Source of the DNA: Streptomyces sp. 1331.2
Lineage (GTDB): Bacteria; Actinomycetota; Actinomycetes; Streptomycetales; Streptomycetaceae
DNA: 64,000 nt
NCBI RefSeq assembly: GCF_900199205.1
Contig: NZ_OBMJ01000001.1
Span: forward strand, 4,157,001-4,221,000
Direction: 5' to 3'
Numbering within the stretch: the stretch's first letter is position 1; every line of letters begins with the position of its first letter. The notes beneath the pieces were generated by a model. It did no database searches. It saw only the letters and a program-made list of their open reading frames with translations, and had not been told where the DNA came from. The position numbers and the translations under genes are program-made. Shown one piece after another: positions 16,676 through 26,204 of this stretch.

Positions 16676-16696
16676 GCGGTGTTGCAGGCTGTCCGC

Positions 16697-17104
16697 ATGG
16701 CCTCACTCAATGTCGGCTCGCTGGGCGAGTACATCCGGGAGCAGCGTCGCAACGCCCAGTACTCGCTGCGGCAGCTGGCGGAGGCCGCCGGCGTGTCCAA
16801 CCCGTACCTCAGCCAGATCGAGCGCGGGCTGCGCAAGCCGAGCGCGGAGATCCTGCAGCAGATCGCCAAGGCGCTGCGGATCTCGGCGGAGACGCTGTAC
16901 GTCCAGGCCGGGATCCTGGAGGAGCGGCGGGGCGAGGGCCTGGAACTGCGGGCCGCGATCCTGGCCGATCCGCTGATCAACGAGCGGCAGAAGCAGGCGC
17001 TGCTCGCGGTCTACGACGCCTTCCTCAAGGAGAACGCCGCCCCGGCCCCGGGTGCGACGACCGACGCCTCAGCCACTCAGAACCCCCACCGGGAGGACCG
17101 GTAA
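16697..17104 (+). CDS. XRE-family HTH regulator of the hbhA-type locus
   Basis: A 135-residue DNA-binding protein with a Cro/C1 helix-turn-helix at about 10-65 (LGEYIREQRRNAQYSLRQLA ... VSNPYLSQIERGLRKPS) and a short helical C-terminal part. The gene order XRE, HbhA-like, DUF2516 matches Mycobacterium tuberculosis Rv0474-Rv0475-Rv0476. The ATG at 16697 is preferred over an upstream in-frame TTG/GTG because it places the HTH normally. It stops 2 bp before the HbhA-like start, so the two are co-transcribed. Confidence 0.9.
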   Translation: MASLNVGSLGEYIREQRRNAQYSLRQLAEAAGVSNPYLSQIERGLRKPSAEILQQIAKALRISAETLYVQAGILEERRGEGLELRAAILADPLINERQKQALLAVYDAFLKENAAPAPGATTDASATQNPHREDR

Positions 17105-17106
17105 CC

Positions 17107-17607
17107 ATGCCGATCACGGACGACATCAAGAAGACCCTCAGCGACCCCACCCCGCTGTACGCCCTCGCCGGCGCCGGGGACCTCGCGTACGAGAAGCTGC
17201 GCGAGGTGCCGGGCAAGGTCGAGGCGCTGGCCGCGGACCGCAAGGGCGCGCAGGAGAAGGCCACCGCGAAGCTCCAGGAGGCGCAGTCGCTGCTGGCCGA
17301 AGCGCCGGCCAAGGTCAGCGAGGCGGTCACCGCCCTGCCCACCGACCTCAAGGCCCTGCAGGAGCGGGCCCAGGGCTTCGCCCTGCAGCAGGTCGGCCGG
17401 GCGGTCGAGCTGGCGGTGAAGGCCAAGGAGACCTACGACGAGCTGGCCGAGCGCGGCAAGGTCGTGGTGGACAAGGCCCGCCCGGGCGCGCCCGCCGAGG
17501 CCGCCGGACCGGCCGAGCTCCCCGAGGAGCCCACCGCGGCGGAGCCGGCGCCGAAGAAGCCCGCCCGGGCCCGGAAGCCGAAGGCCGCTTCCGCCGACTC
17601 GGAGTGA
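17107..17607 (+). CDS. HbhA-like coiled-coil protein with Lys/Ala/Pro tail
   Basis: A 166-residue protein in the position of mycobacterial heparin-binding haemagglutinin. It starts MPITDDIKKTLSDPTPLYALAGAGDLAYEKLREVP, similar to the ADLA motif at the start of HbhA. A long amphipathic helix (about 35-120) leads to a C-terminal tail of APKKPARARKPKAAS type. In mycobacteria the Lys-rich tail binds sulphated glycans; here the tail is shorter and its role is unknown. No signal peptide is present, as in HbhA. Confidence 0.82.
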   Translation: MPITDDIKKTLSDPTPLYALAGAGDLAYEKLREVPGKVEALAADRKGAQEKATAKLQEAQSLLAEAPAKVSEAVTALPTDLKALQERAQGFALQQVGRAVELAVKAKETYDELAERGKVVVDKARPGAPAEAAGPAELPEEPTAAEPAPKKPARARKPKAASADSE

Positions 17608-17726
17608 GCGGGCCCCTGCGGGGGCACATTCGGTGACCGCGGGACGTTGACCCCGGCGCGCACGGTCCTCGTGCCAGGATGGGCGGGGATCGAAGCGCCG
17701 GAGTTTGAGAGACAGAGGAGATCGCG

Positions 17727-18077
17727 ATGGGCGGAACGCTCCAGATTCTGGCCTTCCAGTACCTGAATCCGGTCTGGTGGGCGACGATCGCCATCCTCGC
17801 CTACAAGTTCTTCGCCCTGGTCGACGCGGCGACCCGCCGCGAGGACGCCTACCGGGCGGCGGACAAGAAGACCAAGGGGTTCTGGGTCGCGATCCTCGCG
17901 ATCTCCTTCGGCTGGGACTTCCTGTTCGGGGTGAACTTCTTCACCGGCATCGGCACCCTGGCCGGCCTGGTCGCCTCGATCGTCTACGTGGTGGACGTGC
18001 GCCCCGCGATCCGGGCGCTGGCCGGGGGCGGCGGCCGCGGCGGCCGGAGCAACACCGGTCCGTACGGGCCCTGGTAG
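17727..18077 (+). CDS. DUF2516 family small membrane protein
   Basis: A 116-residue protein with hydrophobic helices at about 15-35, 52-70 and 72-92, and a Gly/Arg-rich tail. It begins MGGTLQILAFQYLNPVWW and includes FWVAILAISFGWDFLFG. It corresponds to mycobacterial Rv0476 next to hbhA. The 119-bp gap from the HbhA-like gene may hold a promoter, but a shared transcript is possible. Ends at a strong terminator. Confidence 0.87.
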   Translation: MGGTLQILAFQYLNPVWWATIAILAYKFFALVDAATRREDAYRAADKKTKGFWVAILAISFGWDFLFGVNFFTGIGTLAGLVASIVYVVDVRPAIRALAGGGGRGGRSNTGPYGPW

Positions 18078-18094
18078 CCGGAGCGGCGGACAAC

Positions 18095-18135
18095 GCGGCG
18101 GCCCGGGCGGGGAGTTCACCCGCCCGGGCCGCCGC
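18095..18135. terminator. Perfect 17-bp hairpin terminator
   Basis: GCGGCGGCCCGGGCGGG (18095-18111) pairs perfectly with 18119-18135 around a 7-nt loop. It separates the DUF2516 gene (+) from the end of the phosphatase gene (-). Confidence 0.85.
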
Positions 18136-18179
18136 ATGTCCGCAAGCTCTCCGGGGTCCGAACACACCCCGCCCGCCGG

Positions 18180-19700
18180 TCAGCCCAGGATCAGCTGCAC
18201 CGGGTTGCGCTCCAGCAGCAGCACCGCGACGTCGTCGGTCAGCGCCCCGCCGTTGAGCTCCTCGACCTCGGCGATGGCGCTGTCGACCAGCCGCCCCCGG
18301 GTCAGCCCGGCGGACTGGTGGTCGCCGATCAGGTCGGCGAGCCCGTCCTGGCCCAGGCGCCGGGAGCCGGCCCCGACCCGACCCTCGATCAGCCCGTCGG
18401 TGTAGAGCAACAGCCGCCAGCCGGGCCGGAGTTCGACCTCGTGGGCGGGCCAGGCGGCCTGGCCGTCGTGGCACGGCAGCAGGCCGAGTGCGGGTCCGGC
18501 GAGGTCGGAGGGCAGCGAGACCGGCTGGTGGTCGCGGCCGAGCAGCAGCGGCGCCGGGTGTCCGGCGAGGTAGAGCCGGGCCCGCTCGCCGGAGCCGAGC
18601 GATTCGAGCTTGCCGTCCGTGCCGCCGGGCTCGATGACGAGCATGCAGAGCGTCGCGAAGATCTCGTCGCTGCGCCGCTCGTGCTCCAGCACGTGCTGGA
18701 GGGTGGTGAGCAGGGCCTCGCCGGTGAGGCCGGCGAAGACCAGGGTGCGCCACGCTATCCGGAGCGCGACGCCGAGCGCGGCCTCGTCCGGGCCGTGGCC
18801 GCAGACGTCGCCGATCACGACGTGGACGGTGCCGTCGTCGGTGCGCACGGCGTCGTAGAAGTCGCCGCCGAGCAGGGCGCGGCGGCGGCCGGGGCGGTAG
18901 CGCCGGGTGAAGGAGAGCCCGGCGCCGTCCAGCAGCGGGGTGGGCAGCAGGTGGCGCTGGAGGCGGGCGTTCTCCTGGCCGCGCAGCTCGGCCTCGACGA
19001 GGCGGCGCTGGGACTCGTCGGCGCGTTTGCGTTCGACGGCGTAGCGCAGGGCGCGGGCCAGCAGCGGGCCGTCCGTCTCGTGCTTGATCAGGAAGTCCTG
19101 GGCGCCGGCGGCGACGGCGGCCGCGCCGAGTTCGGCCCCGGCGGCGTCGGTGAGCACCACGACGGGGATGTGCGGGGCGCGCCGGAGCAGTTCGTGCAGG
19201 CCTTCGAGCCCGTCGGAGGAGTCGGAGGGGTGCGGCAGGTCGGCGAGCGCGGTGAGGTCGAGCAGCACGCAGCCGAACTCCTGGCCGCGGCTGCGTCCGC
19301 GCCGGGCCGAGTGGGCGGGCGGGGCCAGCAGGGCGGTGGCCTGGTCGAGGCCGCGGGCCCAGTGGATCTCGATCGAGGTGCCGCTGTCGGCCACCGCCGC
19401 CTTGATCAGCTGGGCGTCCGAGATGTCGTCCTCGATGACCAGCAGCCGCAGCGGTGCGCCGCTGTCGGCGGGGCCGTCCTGGCCGGGGCCCGGCATGACC
19501 TCGGAGACGTGGGACGGGTGGGCGGCGTGGGCCGCGCGGGCGCCCCGGACGGGCTGCGAACGGGGGTGGGGTATCGGGGGAGTCGCCGTCGTGGGGCCGG
19601 TGCTGGCCGGGCGGGTGCGGGCATGACCGACGGGGGCGCCGCCATGGGCGCCCGGCAGGTCCGCGGCACCAGGTGCCCGCCCGTCTCCCGTTGCGGGCAT
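18180..19700 (-). CDS. Receiver-domain PP2C (SpoIIE/RsbU-type) serine phosphatase
   Basis: A 506-residue signalling protein. After an 80-residue disordered N terminus comes a response-regulator receiver (about 84-210: LLVIEDDISDAQL, phosphoacceptor region VLLDLTALADL, VVLTDAAG, Lys in FLIKHET), a short helical linker, and a PP2C/SpoIIE phosphatase (about 250-500) with LGGDFYDAV, VIGDVCGHGPDEA and a final DDVAVLLLERN metal-binding motif. Such proteins dephosphorylate anti-sigma-factor antagonists under control of a histidine kinase, but no kinase or STAS gene is next to it. The ATG at 19700 follows GGGAGGA on its strand. Confidence 0.92.
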   Translation of the reverse strand: MPATGDGRAPGAADLPGAHGGAPVGHARTRPASTGPTTATPPIPHPRSQPVRGARAAHAAHPSHVSEVMPGPGQDGPADSGAPLRLLVIEDDISDAQLIKAAVADSGTSIEIHWARGLDQATALLAPPAHSARRGRSRGQEFGCVLLDLTALADLPHPSDSSDGLEGLHELLRRAPHIPVVVLTDAAGAELGAAAVAAGAQDFLIKHETDGPLLARALRYAVERKRADESQRRLVEAELRGQENARLQRHLLPTPLLDGAGLSFTRRYRPGRRRALLGGDFYDAVRTDDGTVHVVIGDVCGHGPDEAALGVALRIAWRTLVFAGLTGEALLTTLQHVLEHERRSDEIFATLCMLVIEPGGTDGKLESLGSGERARLYLAGHPAPLLLGRDHQPVSLPSDLAGPALGLLPCHDGQAAWPAHEVELRPGWRLLLYTDGLIEGRVGAGSRRLGQDGLADLIGDHQSAGLTRGRLVDSAIAEVEELNGGALTDDVAVLLLERNPVQLILG

Positions 19701-19936
19701 CGGTGGTTCCTCCCTTTCCCCGACTGCGTAACGGTCGACGTCCGTCCGCAGTGCCCTCCTGGCACCGTGCGTCGGGGAACTTCTCGCGACCATAACGTGA
19801 TCTCCGGGGATTTCTCTGGCCGACCGGCGCCGTTGTGGTTATTGCCACGCCGGTGGCGGTGTGGTGATACGACTCGGACGACGGTTCGGATGCCCGTCCC
19901 GGCGGCTGCCGCGCGGGGCGGAGAAGGGGGCAGGCG

Positions 19937-20500
19937 GTGCGGACGCGGATCACCCTGGTCGAGGGTGACATCACGGAACAGCAGGTGGACGCGGTGGTGA
20001 ACGCCGCCAACTCCTCCCTCCTGGGTGGTGGCGGGGTGGACGGTGCGATCCACCGCAAGGGCGGGCCGCAGATCCTGGCGGACTGCCGCCGGCTGCGCGC
20101 CTCGCACTGGGGCAAGGGGCTGCCCACCGGGCGCGCGGTGGCGACGACAGCCGGACGGCTGCCGGCCCGGTGGGTGGTGCACACCGTCGGGCCGGTGTAC
20201 CGGGCGGAGGAGTACGAGGAGCGGGCGGAGCTGCTGGCCTCCTGCTATCGCGAGTCGCTGCGCGCCGCCGCTGAGCTGGGCGCGCGCACGGTGGCCTTCC
20301 CGGCCGTGTCGGCCGGGATCTACGGCTGGCCGCCGGCGGATGCGGCCCGGATCGCGCTGACCACCGTCGCGCAGGTGCTGGACGGCGGTGACGCGGAGGC
20401 GGGCGCGGAGCTGGCGGAGGTGCGGTTCGTGCTGTTCGGGTCGGAGATGTACCAGGTGTTCGACCAGGCCCGGCGGGACCTGCTCGGGCTGGACGGCTGA
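19937..20500 (+). CDS. Macro-domain O-acetyl-ADP-ribose deacetylase (YmdB/MacroD-like)
   Basis: A 187-residue macro domain of the MacroD class: RITLVEGDITEQQVDAVVNAANSSLLGGGGVDGAIH contains the NAANxxLxGGGGVDGAIH signature (about 22-39), and AFPAVSAGIYGWP the second loop. The enzyme removes acetyl from O-acetyl-ADP-ribose and mono-ADP-ribose from proteins. GTG start with a GGGGG-type ribosome-binding region just upstream. It is divergent from the PP2C phosphatase and is the second macro gene of the window, from a different subfamily. Confidence 0.93.
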   Translation: MRTRITLVEGDITEQQVDAVVNAANSSLLGGGGVDGAIHRKGGPQILADCRRLRASHWGKGLPTGRAVATTAGRLPARWVVHTVGPVYRAEEYEERAELLASCYRESLRAAAELGARTVAFPAVSAGIYGWPPADAARIALTTVAQVLDGGDAEAGAELAEVRFVLFGSEMYQVFDQARRDLLGLDG

Positions 20501-20695
20501 CAGCAAGGCCGGCGGTGCTGCCGGGCGGCCTGTGGTGTCGCCGCCCGGCCGGGTCCATCGTGGCGCGGCGGGGCGTCAACACGCCAGAGATATTCGATAA
20601 CTCGTTCGAGTGAATGCATCGGTTCGCTCACCAGCTCCCGCGAACACCGCCCGCCCGCACCCTCACACGCACCCTCCCGCACCCCCGTACGGCGG

Positions 20696-21529
20696 CTACG
20701 GCGCCAACGCCGACCAGGGCAGCGTGACCTCGCCCTGCCGCCACCGCCCGCGGGCGTCCACCAGCGGCCAGCTGCCCGCCAGCGCCGTGCAGGAGGCCAC
20801 CCAGCGCTGCCGCGCCCCGAACGCCCCGTACGGCGCGGCCGCCGCCCAGGCCCGGTCGAAGTCGGTCAGGAAGGCGTGCACCGGGCGGCCCGGCACGTTG
20901 TGGTGGATCAGCGCCTTCGGCAGCCGTTCGGCCAGGTCGGAGGGCCGGTCGAGGCCGCCCAGCCGGGCCGCGAAGGTCACCGTCCGGGGCCCCTCCGGGC
21001 CGAGCGCGACCCAGACGTGCCGCCGCCCGACCTCGTCACAGGTGCCCTCGACCAGCAGCCCGTCCGGGGCGAGCCGGGCACACAGCCGCTCCCAGACCCC
21101 GGCCACCGCCGACTCCTCGTACTGCCGCAGCACGTTGGCCGCCCGGATCAGCTGGGCCGGCGCACCGCCGTCCAGCGGCACCTCGAAGCCGCCGCGCCGG
21201 AAGGTGAGCAGCGGCGGCTCGGCGTACGGCAGCGCGGCCGCGACCCGCTCCGGCTCGATCTCGATCCCGACCACCCGCACGTCCGGCCGCACCGCGCGCA
21301 GCCGCCCGGCCAGTTCGACGGCCGTCCAGGGCGCGGCGCCGTAGCCGAGGTCCACCGCGACCGGCGGGCGCGCGGCGGAGCGCAGCGCGCGGCCCAGGGT
21401 GTGGGCGATCCAGCGGTCCATCCGGCGCAGCCGGTTGGTGTTGGTGGTGCCCCGGGTGACGGTCCCCACCGGGCGTCCGGTCCGCCCGCGGGCGGGCGCG
21501 GCGGTGGCGGGGTCGAAGGAGGCAGCCAT
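20696..21529 (-). CDS. Class I SAM-dependent methyltransferase-like protein
   Basis: A 277-residue protein. VAVDLGYGAAPWTAVELAGRL (about 50-70) fits motif I of a Rossmann methyltransferase, VVGIEIEPERVAAA motif II, and LAPDGLLVEGTCDE a later strand. It begins MAASFDPATAAPARGRTG. The gene lies head-to-head with mshA, a placement I believe is conserved in streptomycetes, which may hint at a shared promoter region. Substrate unknown; the Arg/Gly-rich N terminus is poorly conserved. Confidence 0.8.
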   Translation of the reverse strand: MAASFDPATAAPARGRTGRPVGTVTRGTTNTNRLRRMDRWIAHTLGRALRSAARPPVAVDLGYGAAPWTAVELAGRLRAVRPDVRVVGIEIEPERVAAALPYAEPPLLTFRRGGFEVPLDGGAPAQLIRAANVLRQYEESAVAGVWERLCARLAPDGLLVEGTCDEVGRRHVWVALGPEGPRTVTFAARLGGLDRPSDLAERLPKALIHHNVPGRPVHAFLTDFDRAWAAAAPYGAFGARQRWVASCTALAGSWPLVDARGRWRQGEVTLPWSALAP

Positions 21530-21740
21530 GCCCAGAAGGGTAGTCGGGCCCTCGGCGGCACCGCGCTGACCAGGGGCGACGCCCACCCGCCCGGTTCGTG
21601 GGGCGGACCGGGAATGCGGCACGACGCCCGTGTGGTTGGCATCCTGGTGGTGATGTGTGCCCGGACGGGGCAGCGCACACCGGACAACGGGCGGCCCCAC
21701 GCGGACCGCAGACGGGCCGCACAGAGGAGGCTTCAGCCAG

Positions 21741-23114
21741 GTGATCCAGCATCCCGTCCGTTCGGTACGCCGTGCCCAGCCGGCCGTGCCCGCGCGCGGC
21801 CGGCTCCAGTCGCTCGTCCCGGGCCGCCGCCGCCCGCGCCGGATAGCCATGATGAGCGTGCACACCTCGCCGCTGCACCAGCCCGGCACCGGGGACGCCG
21901 GCGGGATGAACGTCTACATCGTCGAGCTGGCCAAGCGCCTGGCCGAGCTCAACATCGAGGTCGAGGTCTTCACCCGGGCGATCTGCTCGGACGACGCGCC
22001 GACCGTCGAGCTGGCCCCCGGGGTGCTGGTCCGCCACGTCACCGCCGGGCCGTACGAGGGCCTGATCAAGGAGGACCTGCCGGCCCAGCTGTGCGCCTTC
22101 ACCCACGGGGTGCTGCGCACCGAGGCGGGTCACCGCCCCGGCCACTACGACCTGGTGCACTCGCACTACTGGCTCTCCGGGCAGGTCGGCTGGCTCGCCG
22201 CGCAGCGCTGGGGAGTGCCGCTGGTGCACACCATGCACACCATGGCGAAGGTCAAGAACGCCGCGCTGGCCGAGGGCGACACGCCCGAGCCCGCGGCCCG
22301 GGTGATCGGCGAGACCCAGGTGGTGGAGGCGGCCGACCGGCTGATCGCCAACACCACCGAGGAGGCCGCCGAGCTGGCGCTGCACTACTCCGCCCGGCCG
22401 GACCAGCTGGCCGTCGTCCACCCCGGGGTCAACCTGGACGTCTTCCGCCCCGGCGGCCCGCAGGCGCGGTCCGCCGCCCGGGCCCGGCTGGGCCTGCCGC
22501 AGGACGCCGCCGTGCTGCTCTTCGCCGGCCGGATCCAGCCGCTCAAGGCCCCGGACGTGCTGCTGCGGGCGGTCGCCGAGCTGCTGGCCCGCCGCCCCGA
22601 GCTGCGCGAACGCCTGGTGGTGCCGGTGGTCGGCGGGCCGTCCGGCACCGGGCTGGCCCGGCCGGAGAGCCTGCACAAGCTCGCGGCCCAGCTCGGCATC
22701 TGCGACGTGGTGCGCTTCCACCCGCCGGTCGGCCAGGAGCGGCTGGCGGAGTGGTACCGCGCGGCGACGGCCCTGGTGATGCCCTCGTACAGCGAGTCCT
22801 TCGGCCTGGTCGCGCTGGAGGCGCAGGCCTGCGGCACCCCGGTGGTGGCGGCCTCGGTCGGCGGCCTGCCGGTCGCGGTGCGCGACGGCGAGACCGGCAC
22901 CCTGGTGCGCGGCCACGACCCGCTGGACTGGTCGCACGCGCTGGAGCCGTACGTGACCGACCCGGAGCTGGTGGCCCGGCGCGGCGCGGCGGCCTCCCGG
23001 CACGCGGCCGGCTTCGGCTGGGACAGTGCCGCGGCGACCACCGCCGAGGTGTACGCCGGCAGCCTGGCCCGCCCGGCCGGCCGGCTCGCCGTCACCCGGC
23101 GCCGGCTGACCTGA
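21741..23114 (+). CDS. mshA: D-inositol-3-phosphate glycosyltransferase (mycothiol step 1)
   Basis: A 457-residue GT4 family enzyme that transfers GlcNAc from UDP-GlcNAc to 1L-myo-inositol-1-phosphate, opening mycothiol biosynthesis. Signatures: [23 protein letters not shown] (acceptor and GGMN donor loop, about 38-60), [30 protein letters not shown], and the donor-binding [21 protein letters not shown] (about 350-370). GTG start at 21741 with AGGAGG about 12 nt upstream; the 37 residues before MSVHTS are basic and variable. It is followed by the YbjN gene after 71 bp. Confidence 0.96.
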   Translation: MIQHPVRSVRRAQPAVPARGRLQSLVPGRRRPRRIAMMSVHTSPLHQPGTGDAGGMNVYIVELAKRLAELNIEVEVFTRAICSDDAPTVELAPGVLVRHVTAGPYEGLIKEDLPAQLCAFTHGVLRTEAGHRPGHYDLVHSHYWLSGQVGWLAAQRWGVPLVHTMHTMAKVKNAALAEGDTPEPAARVIGETQVVEAADRLIANTTEEAAELALHYSARPDQLAVVHPGVNLDVFRPGGPQARSAARARLGLPQDAAVLLFAGRIQPLKAPDVLLRAVAELLARRPELRERLVVPVVGGPSGTGLARPESLHKLAAQLGICDVVRFHPPVGQERLAEWYRAATALVMPSYSESFGLVALEAQACGTPVVAASVGGLPVAVRDGETGTLVRGHDPLDWSHALEPYVTDPELVARRGAAASRHAAGFGWDSAAATTAEVYAGSLARPAGRLAVTRRRLT

Positions 23115-23185
23115 GCGCCCGGCCCCTCGTCGCCGGTTCCCGGCCCCCGCGCGCGGTGCGGGTACCGCCGAGTAACGTCACCCCC

Positions 23186-23734
23186 ATGGCAATCCGCACC
23201 AAGGACGAGGCCCTGACCCTCCTGCGCACCGCCCTGGACGACGCGGGGGTGGGCTGGGAGCCGGCCGCCACCGACCCGTACACGCTGGTGGCGACGCTCC
23301 CGGGCACCCGGAAGCTGAGCACCACCTGCGCCCTGCGGGTCGGCGACCACACCCTGTCGGTGAACGCCTTCGTGATCCGCCGCCCGGACGAGAACCACGA
23401 GGGCGTCTACCGCTGGCTGCTGGAGCGCAACACCCGGCTGTACGGCGTCGCGTACGCGATCGACGCGCTCGGCGACGTCTACCTGGCCGGCCGGCTGCCG
23501 CTGGAGGCGCTCACCCCGGAGGTCGTGGACCGGCTGCTCGGGACGGTGCTGGAGAACGCGGACGAGCCGTTCAACACCCTGCTGGAGCTGGGCTTCGCCT
23601 CGGCGATCCGGCGCGAGTGGGAGTGGCGGACCAAGCGCGGGGAGTCCACCCGCAACCTGGCCGCCTTCGCCCACCTGGCCGCCCCGACTGCCGACGGCTC
23701 CCCGGCGCCCGAAGGCGCTCCGACCGCCGACTGA
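23186..23734 (+). CDS. YbjN domain-containing protein
   Basis: A 182-residue cytoplasmic protein of the YbjN (PF10722) type, a fold related to type III secretion chaperones. Recognisable parts are AFVIRRPDENHEGVYRWLLERN and the C-terminal LLELGFASAIRREWEWR. The ATG at 23186 directly follows the start of the conserved region. The position after mshA is conserved in streptomycetes as I recall, but a role in mycothiol metabolism is unproven. Confidence 0.85.
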   Translation: MAIRTKDEALTLLRTALDDAGVGWEPAATDPYTLVATLPGTRKLSTTCALRVGDHTLSVNAFVIRRPDENHEGVYRWLLERNTRLYGVAYAIDALGDVYLAGRLPLEALTPEVVDRLLGTVLENADEPFNTLLELGFASAIRREWEWRTKRGESTRNLAAFAHLAAPTADGSPAPEGAPTAD

Positions 23735-23744
23735 CCGGCAGGGC

Positions 23745-25028
23745 TCAGGCGTCCGCCGGAGCCTTCTCGGCCTCCGCCGCGGGCGCCGTCACCCCAACGG
23801 CCACCAGGGGTCCGGCCCCCGCCGCGGCACCGGTCCGCTTCCCCAGCAGGGTGTACCCGGCCGCGGCCACCATCCCGCAGACGGCGCAGGCGCCCCACAG
23901 CACCCCGCCGCCCGCCCGCTCCAGCAGCACGCCGCCCGCGGCCGGGCCGAGGAACGAGGCCAGTGACCAGGAGAGCGAGTAGACGCCCTGGTAGCGCCCG
24001 CGGGCATGCGTCGGCGACAGCTCGGCGATCAGCCCCATGAGGGTCGGCGTGTAGAAGATCTCCCCGATCGTCCAGACCGTCACGGTGAGGGCGTAGAACC
24101 ACGCGGAGGACCCGGCGAGGGCCGTCATCCCGAACCCCCAGCCGATCAACAGCGCGGCCGCCGCCAGCATGGCCGACCGGCTGCGGTTCTCGACCCACCG
24201 GGTGAGCGGGATCTGCAGCAGCACGATCAGCAGCCCGTTCAGGCCGATGACCAGGCCGTACTCGACGGACGTGACCCCCTGGCGGCCCATGTCCACCGCG
24301 AGGGTGGTGGAGCCCTGCTGGATCACCAGGGCGAGCAGCAGGGTGAGCCCGACCACGGCCATGAAGCGGCTGTCCCGGAACACCGCGCCGAGGCCGATCG
24401 TCGGTTCGTCGGCCTTCTCCGCCGGGGCGTCGGGCTTGGTCTCCGGGATCCTGACGAAGATCACCACGGCGCAGAGCACCGTGGAGAGCGCGTCCAGCAG
24501 GAAGAGCGTGAGGTACCCGTGGGTGGCGATCAGGCCGGCGACCGCCGAGGAGAGGCCGAAGCCCAGGTTGATCGCCCAGAAGTTCAGCGAGTAGGCACGG
24601 ACCCGGTCGGCGGCCGGGACGATGTCCGCGATGATCGCCGAGATGGCCGGCCGGGTGGCGTTGTTGCAGAAGCCCACCAGGAAGGCCACCACGGCGATCG
24701 CCACCCGGCCGTCCGTGAAGCCGAGCACGACGGTGAACAGCGCGGTGCCGAGCTGCGCGGCGAGCAGGGTCGGGCGCCGCCCGATCCGGTCGGTCAGCAC
24801 CCCGGCGACGATCGCGGAGGCCGTCGAGCCGAGGCCGAACAGCGCGGCGACCAGGCCCGCGTAGGACGCCGAGTACCCCCGGGTGCTGGTGAGGTAGAGC
24901 GCCAGGAAGGTGACCACGAAGGCACCCAGCCGGTTGACCAGGGTCGAGACCCAGAGCCACCAGAACTGACGCGGCAGCCCGCCCGCCGTCTCCTGGATCA
25001 TTCTTCGGAACCGGGGGGTGACGAGCAT
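23745..25028 (-). CDS. MFS transporter
   Basis: A 427-residue permease with twelve predicted helices. It has motif A in the loop after helix 2 ([15 protein letters not shown], about 63-77), [15 protein letters not shown] in helix 5, and the second-half counterpart [14 protein letters not shown]. It is similar to the MdtH/DHA1 group; the substrate is not predictable. The ATG at 25028 ([13 protein letters not shown]) is chosen because the upstream in-frame extension has no membrane character and overlaps the gpmA promoter. Convergent with ybjN, with only 10 bp between the stops, and divergent from gpmA. Confidence 0.9.
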   Translation of the reverse strand: MLVTPRFRRMIQETAGGLPRQFWWLWVSTLVNRLGAFVVTFLALYLTSTRGYSASYAGLVAALFGLGSTASAIVAGVLTDRIGRRPTLLAAQLGTALFTVVLGFTDGRVAIAVVAFLVGFCNNATRPAISAIIADIVPAADRVRAYSLNFWAINLGFGLSSAVAGLIATHGYLTLFLLDALSTVLCAVVIFVRIPETKPDAPAEKADEPTIGLGAVFRDSRFMAVVGLTLLLALVIQQGSTTLAVDMGRQGVTSVEYGLVIGLNGLLIVLLQIPLTRWVENRSRSAMLAAAALLIGWGFGMTALAGSSAWFYALTVTVWTIGEIFYTPTLMGLIAELSPTHARGRYQGVYSLSWSLASFLGPAAGGVLLERAGGGVLWGACAVCGMVAAAGYTLLGKRTGAAAGAGPLVAVGVTAPAAEAEKAPADA

Positions 25029-25179
25029 GGTGGAGGCTCCCGAGGGCAGGCGTCCGCTGAGCGGCGCGGGCGGGCCCGGCCAGCCGACGCACGTAAGTGG
25101 CAGGTGCGCGGCGCACACATTACCCACCGGTCGACGGTCCCCACCAGGGGTTTTCGGGCCCTCCACTAAGCTGGGGGCC

Positions 25180-25938
25180 ATGGCTGACACGACGTACCGA
25201 CTCATCCTGCTCCGTCACGGCGAGAGCGAGTGGAACCAGAAGAACCTGTTCACCGGTTGGGTCGACGTCGACCTCAACGAGAAGGGCGAGAAGGAGGCCG
25301 CCCGCGGTGGCGAGCTCCTGGCCGCCGAGGGTCTGCTCCCCGACGTCCTGCACACCTCGCTGCTGCGTCGCGCCATCCGTACCTCGCAGATCGCCCTGGA
25401 CAAGGCCGACCGCCACTGGATCCCGGTCAGCCGCAGCTGGCGCCTGAACGAGCGGCACTACGGCGCGCTGCAGGGCAAGGACAAGGCCCAGACCCTGGCC
25501 GAGTTCGGCGAGGAGCAGTTCCAGCTGTGGCGCCGCTCGTACGACACCCCGCCGCCGGTGCTGGCCGACGACTCCGAGTACTCGCAGGCCGCGGACCCGC
25601 GCTACGCCGAGATCCCGAGCGAGCTGCGTCCGCGCACCGAGTGCCTCAAGGACGTCGTCGACCGGATGCTCCCGTACTGGTACGACGCCATCGTCCCGGA
25701 CCTCGCCGCCGGCCGGACCGTCCTGGTCACCGCCCACGGCAACAGCCTGCGCGCGCTGGTCAAGCACCTCGACGGCATCTCCGACGAGGCCATCGCCGGC
25801 CTGAACATCCCGACCGGCATCCCGCTGGTCTACGAGCTCGACGCCGACTTCAAGCCCCTCACCAAGGGCGGCCGCTACCTCGACCCGGACGCCGCCGCCG
25901 CGGCCATCGAGGCGGTCAAGAACCAGGGCAAGAAGTAA
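25180..25938 (+). CDS. gpmA: 2,3-bisphosphoglycerate-dependent phosphoglycerate mutase
   Basis: A 252-residue glycolytic enzyme interconverting 3- and 2-phosphoglycerate through a phosphohistidine. It has [20 protein letters not shown] (phospho-acceptor His in RHGES), the substrate loop [15 protein letters not shown] and the second His in [16 protein letters not shown]. The ATG at 25180 gives the standard [14 protein letters not shown] start. Codon use is strongly biased, as expected for a highly expressed gene. It ends at a terminator (25965-26003). Confidence 0.97.
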   Translation: MADTTYRLILLRHGESEWNQKNLFTGWVDVDLNEKGEKEAARGGELLAAEGLLPDVLHTSLLRRAIRTSQIALDKADRHWIPVSRSWRLNERHYGALQGKDKAQTLAEFGEEQFQLWRRSYDTPPPVLADDSEYSQAADPRYAEIPSELRPRTECLKDVVDRMLPYWYDAIVPDLAAGRTVLVTAHGNSLRALVKHLDGISDEAIAGLNIPTGIPLVYELDADFKPLTKGGRYLDPDAAAAAIEAVKNQGKK

Positions 25939-25964
25939 CCCGAGAAGTAGCCCGAAGGCCTGTG

Positions 25965-26003
25965 GGCCCCGCCACCCGGTTCGCCGGGAGCGGGGCCTTC
26001 TTC
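25965..26003 (+). terminator. Rho-independent terminator of gpmA
   Basis: GGCCCCGC (25965-25972) pairs with GCGGGGCC (25990-25997); inside it CCCGG and CCGGG pair around a TTCG tetraloop. A pyrimidine-rich TTCTTC follows. Confidence 0.8.
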
Positions 26004-26045
26004 GTCCAACCCGCCTTCCCCTCCCGGGAGTTGGGCAAGGGTGAA

Positions 26046-26061
26046 AGTGGTTCAGACCATT
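26046..26061 (+). promoter_or_regulatory. DasR-responsive element (dre)-like operator for the LPMO gene
   Basis: AGTGGTTCAGACCATT resembles the DasR dre consensus ACTGGTCTAGACCAGT (core TGGT..AGACCA). It lies about 145 bp upstream of the LPMO start. The same core, AGTGGTTCAGACCA, occurs upstream of msiK on its sense strand. Confidence 0.65.
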
Positions 26062-26204
26062 GACGGGCGGGGTGGCGGCTCCTACCGTGAGGGCACCGGA
26101 CTGGCGCAGGCATGCCAGGAATCCCCCCGTTCGGGCCGCCGCACCCCCACGCGCGCGCGTCTGCGCCCCGGCGCACTCTCCATCCACCCCCACGGAGGAG
26201 CACC

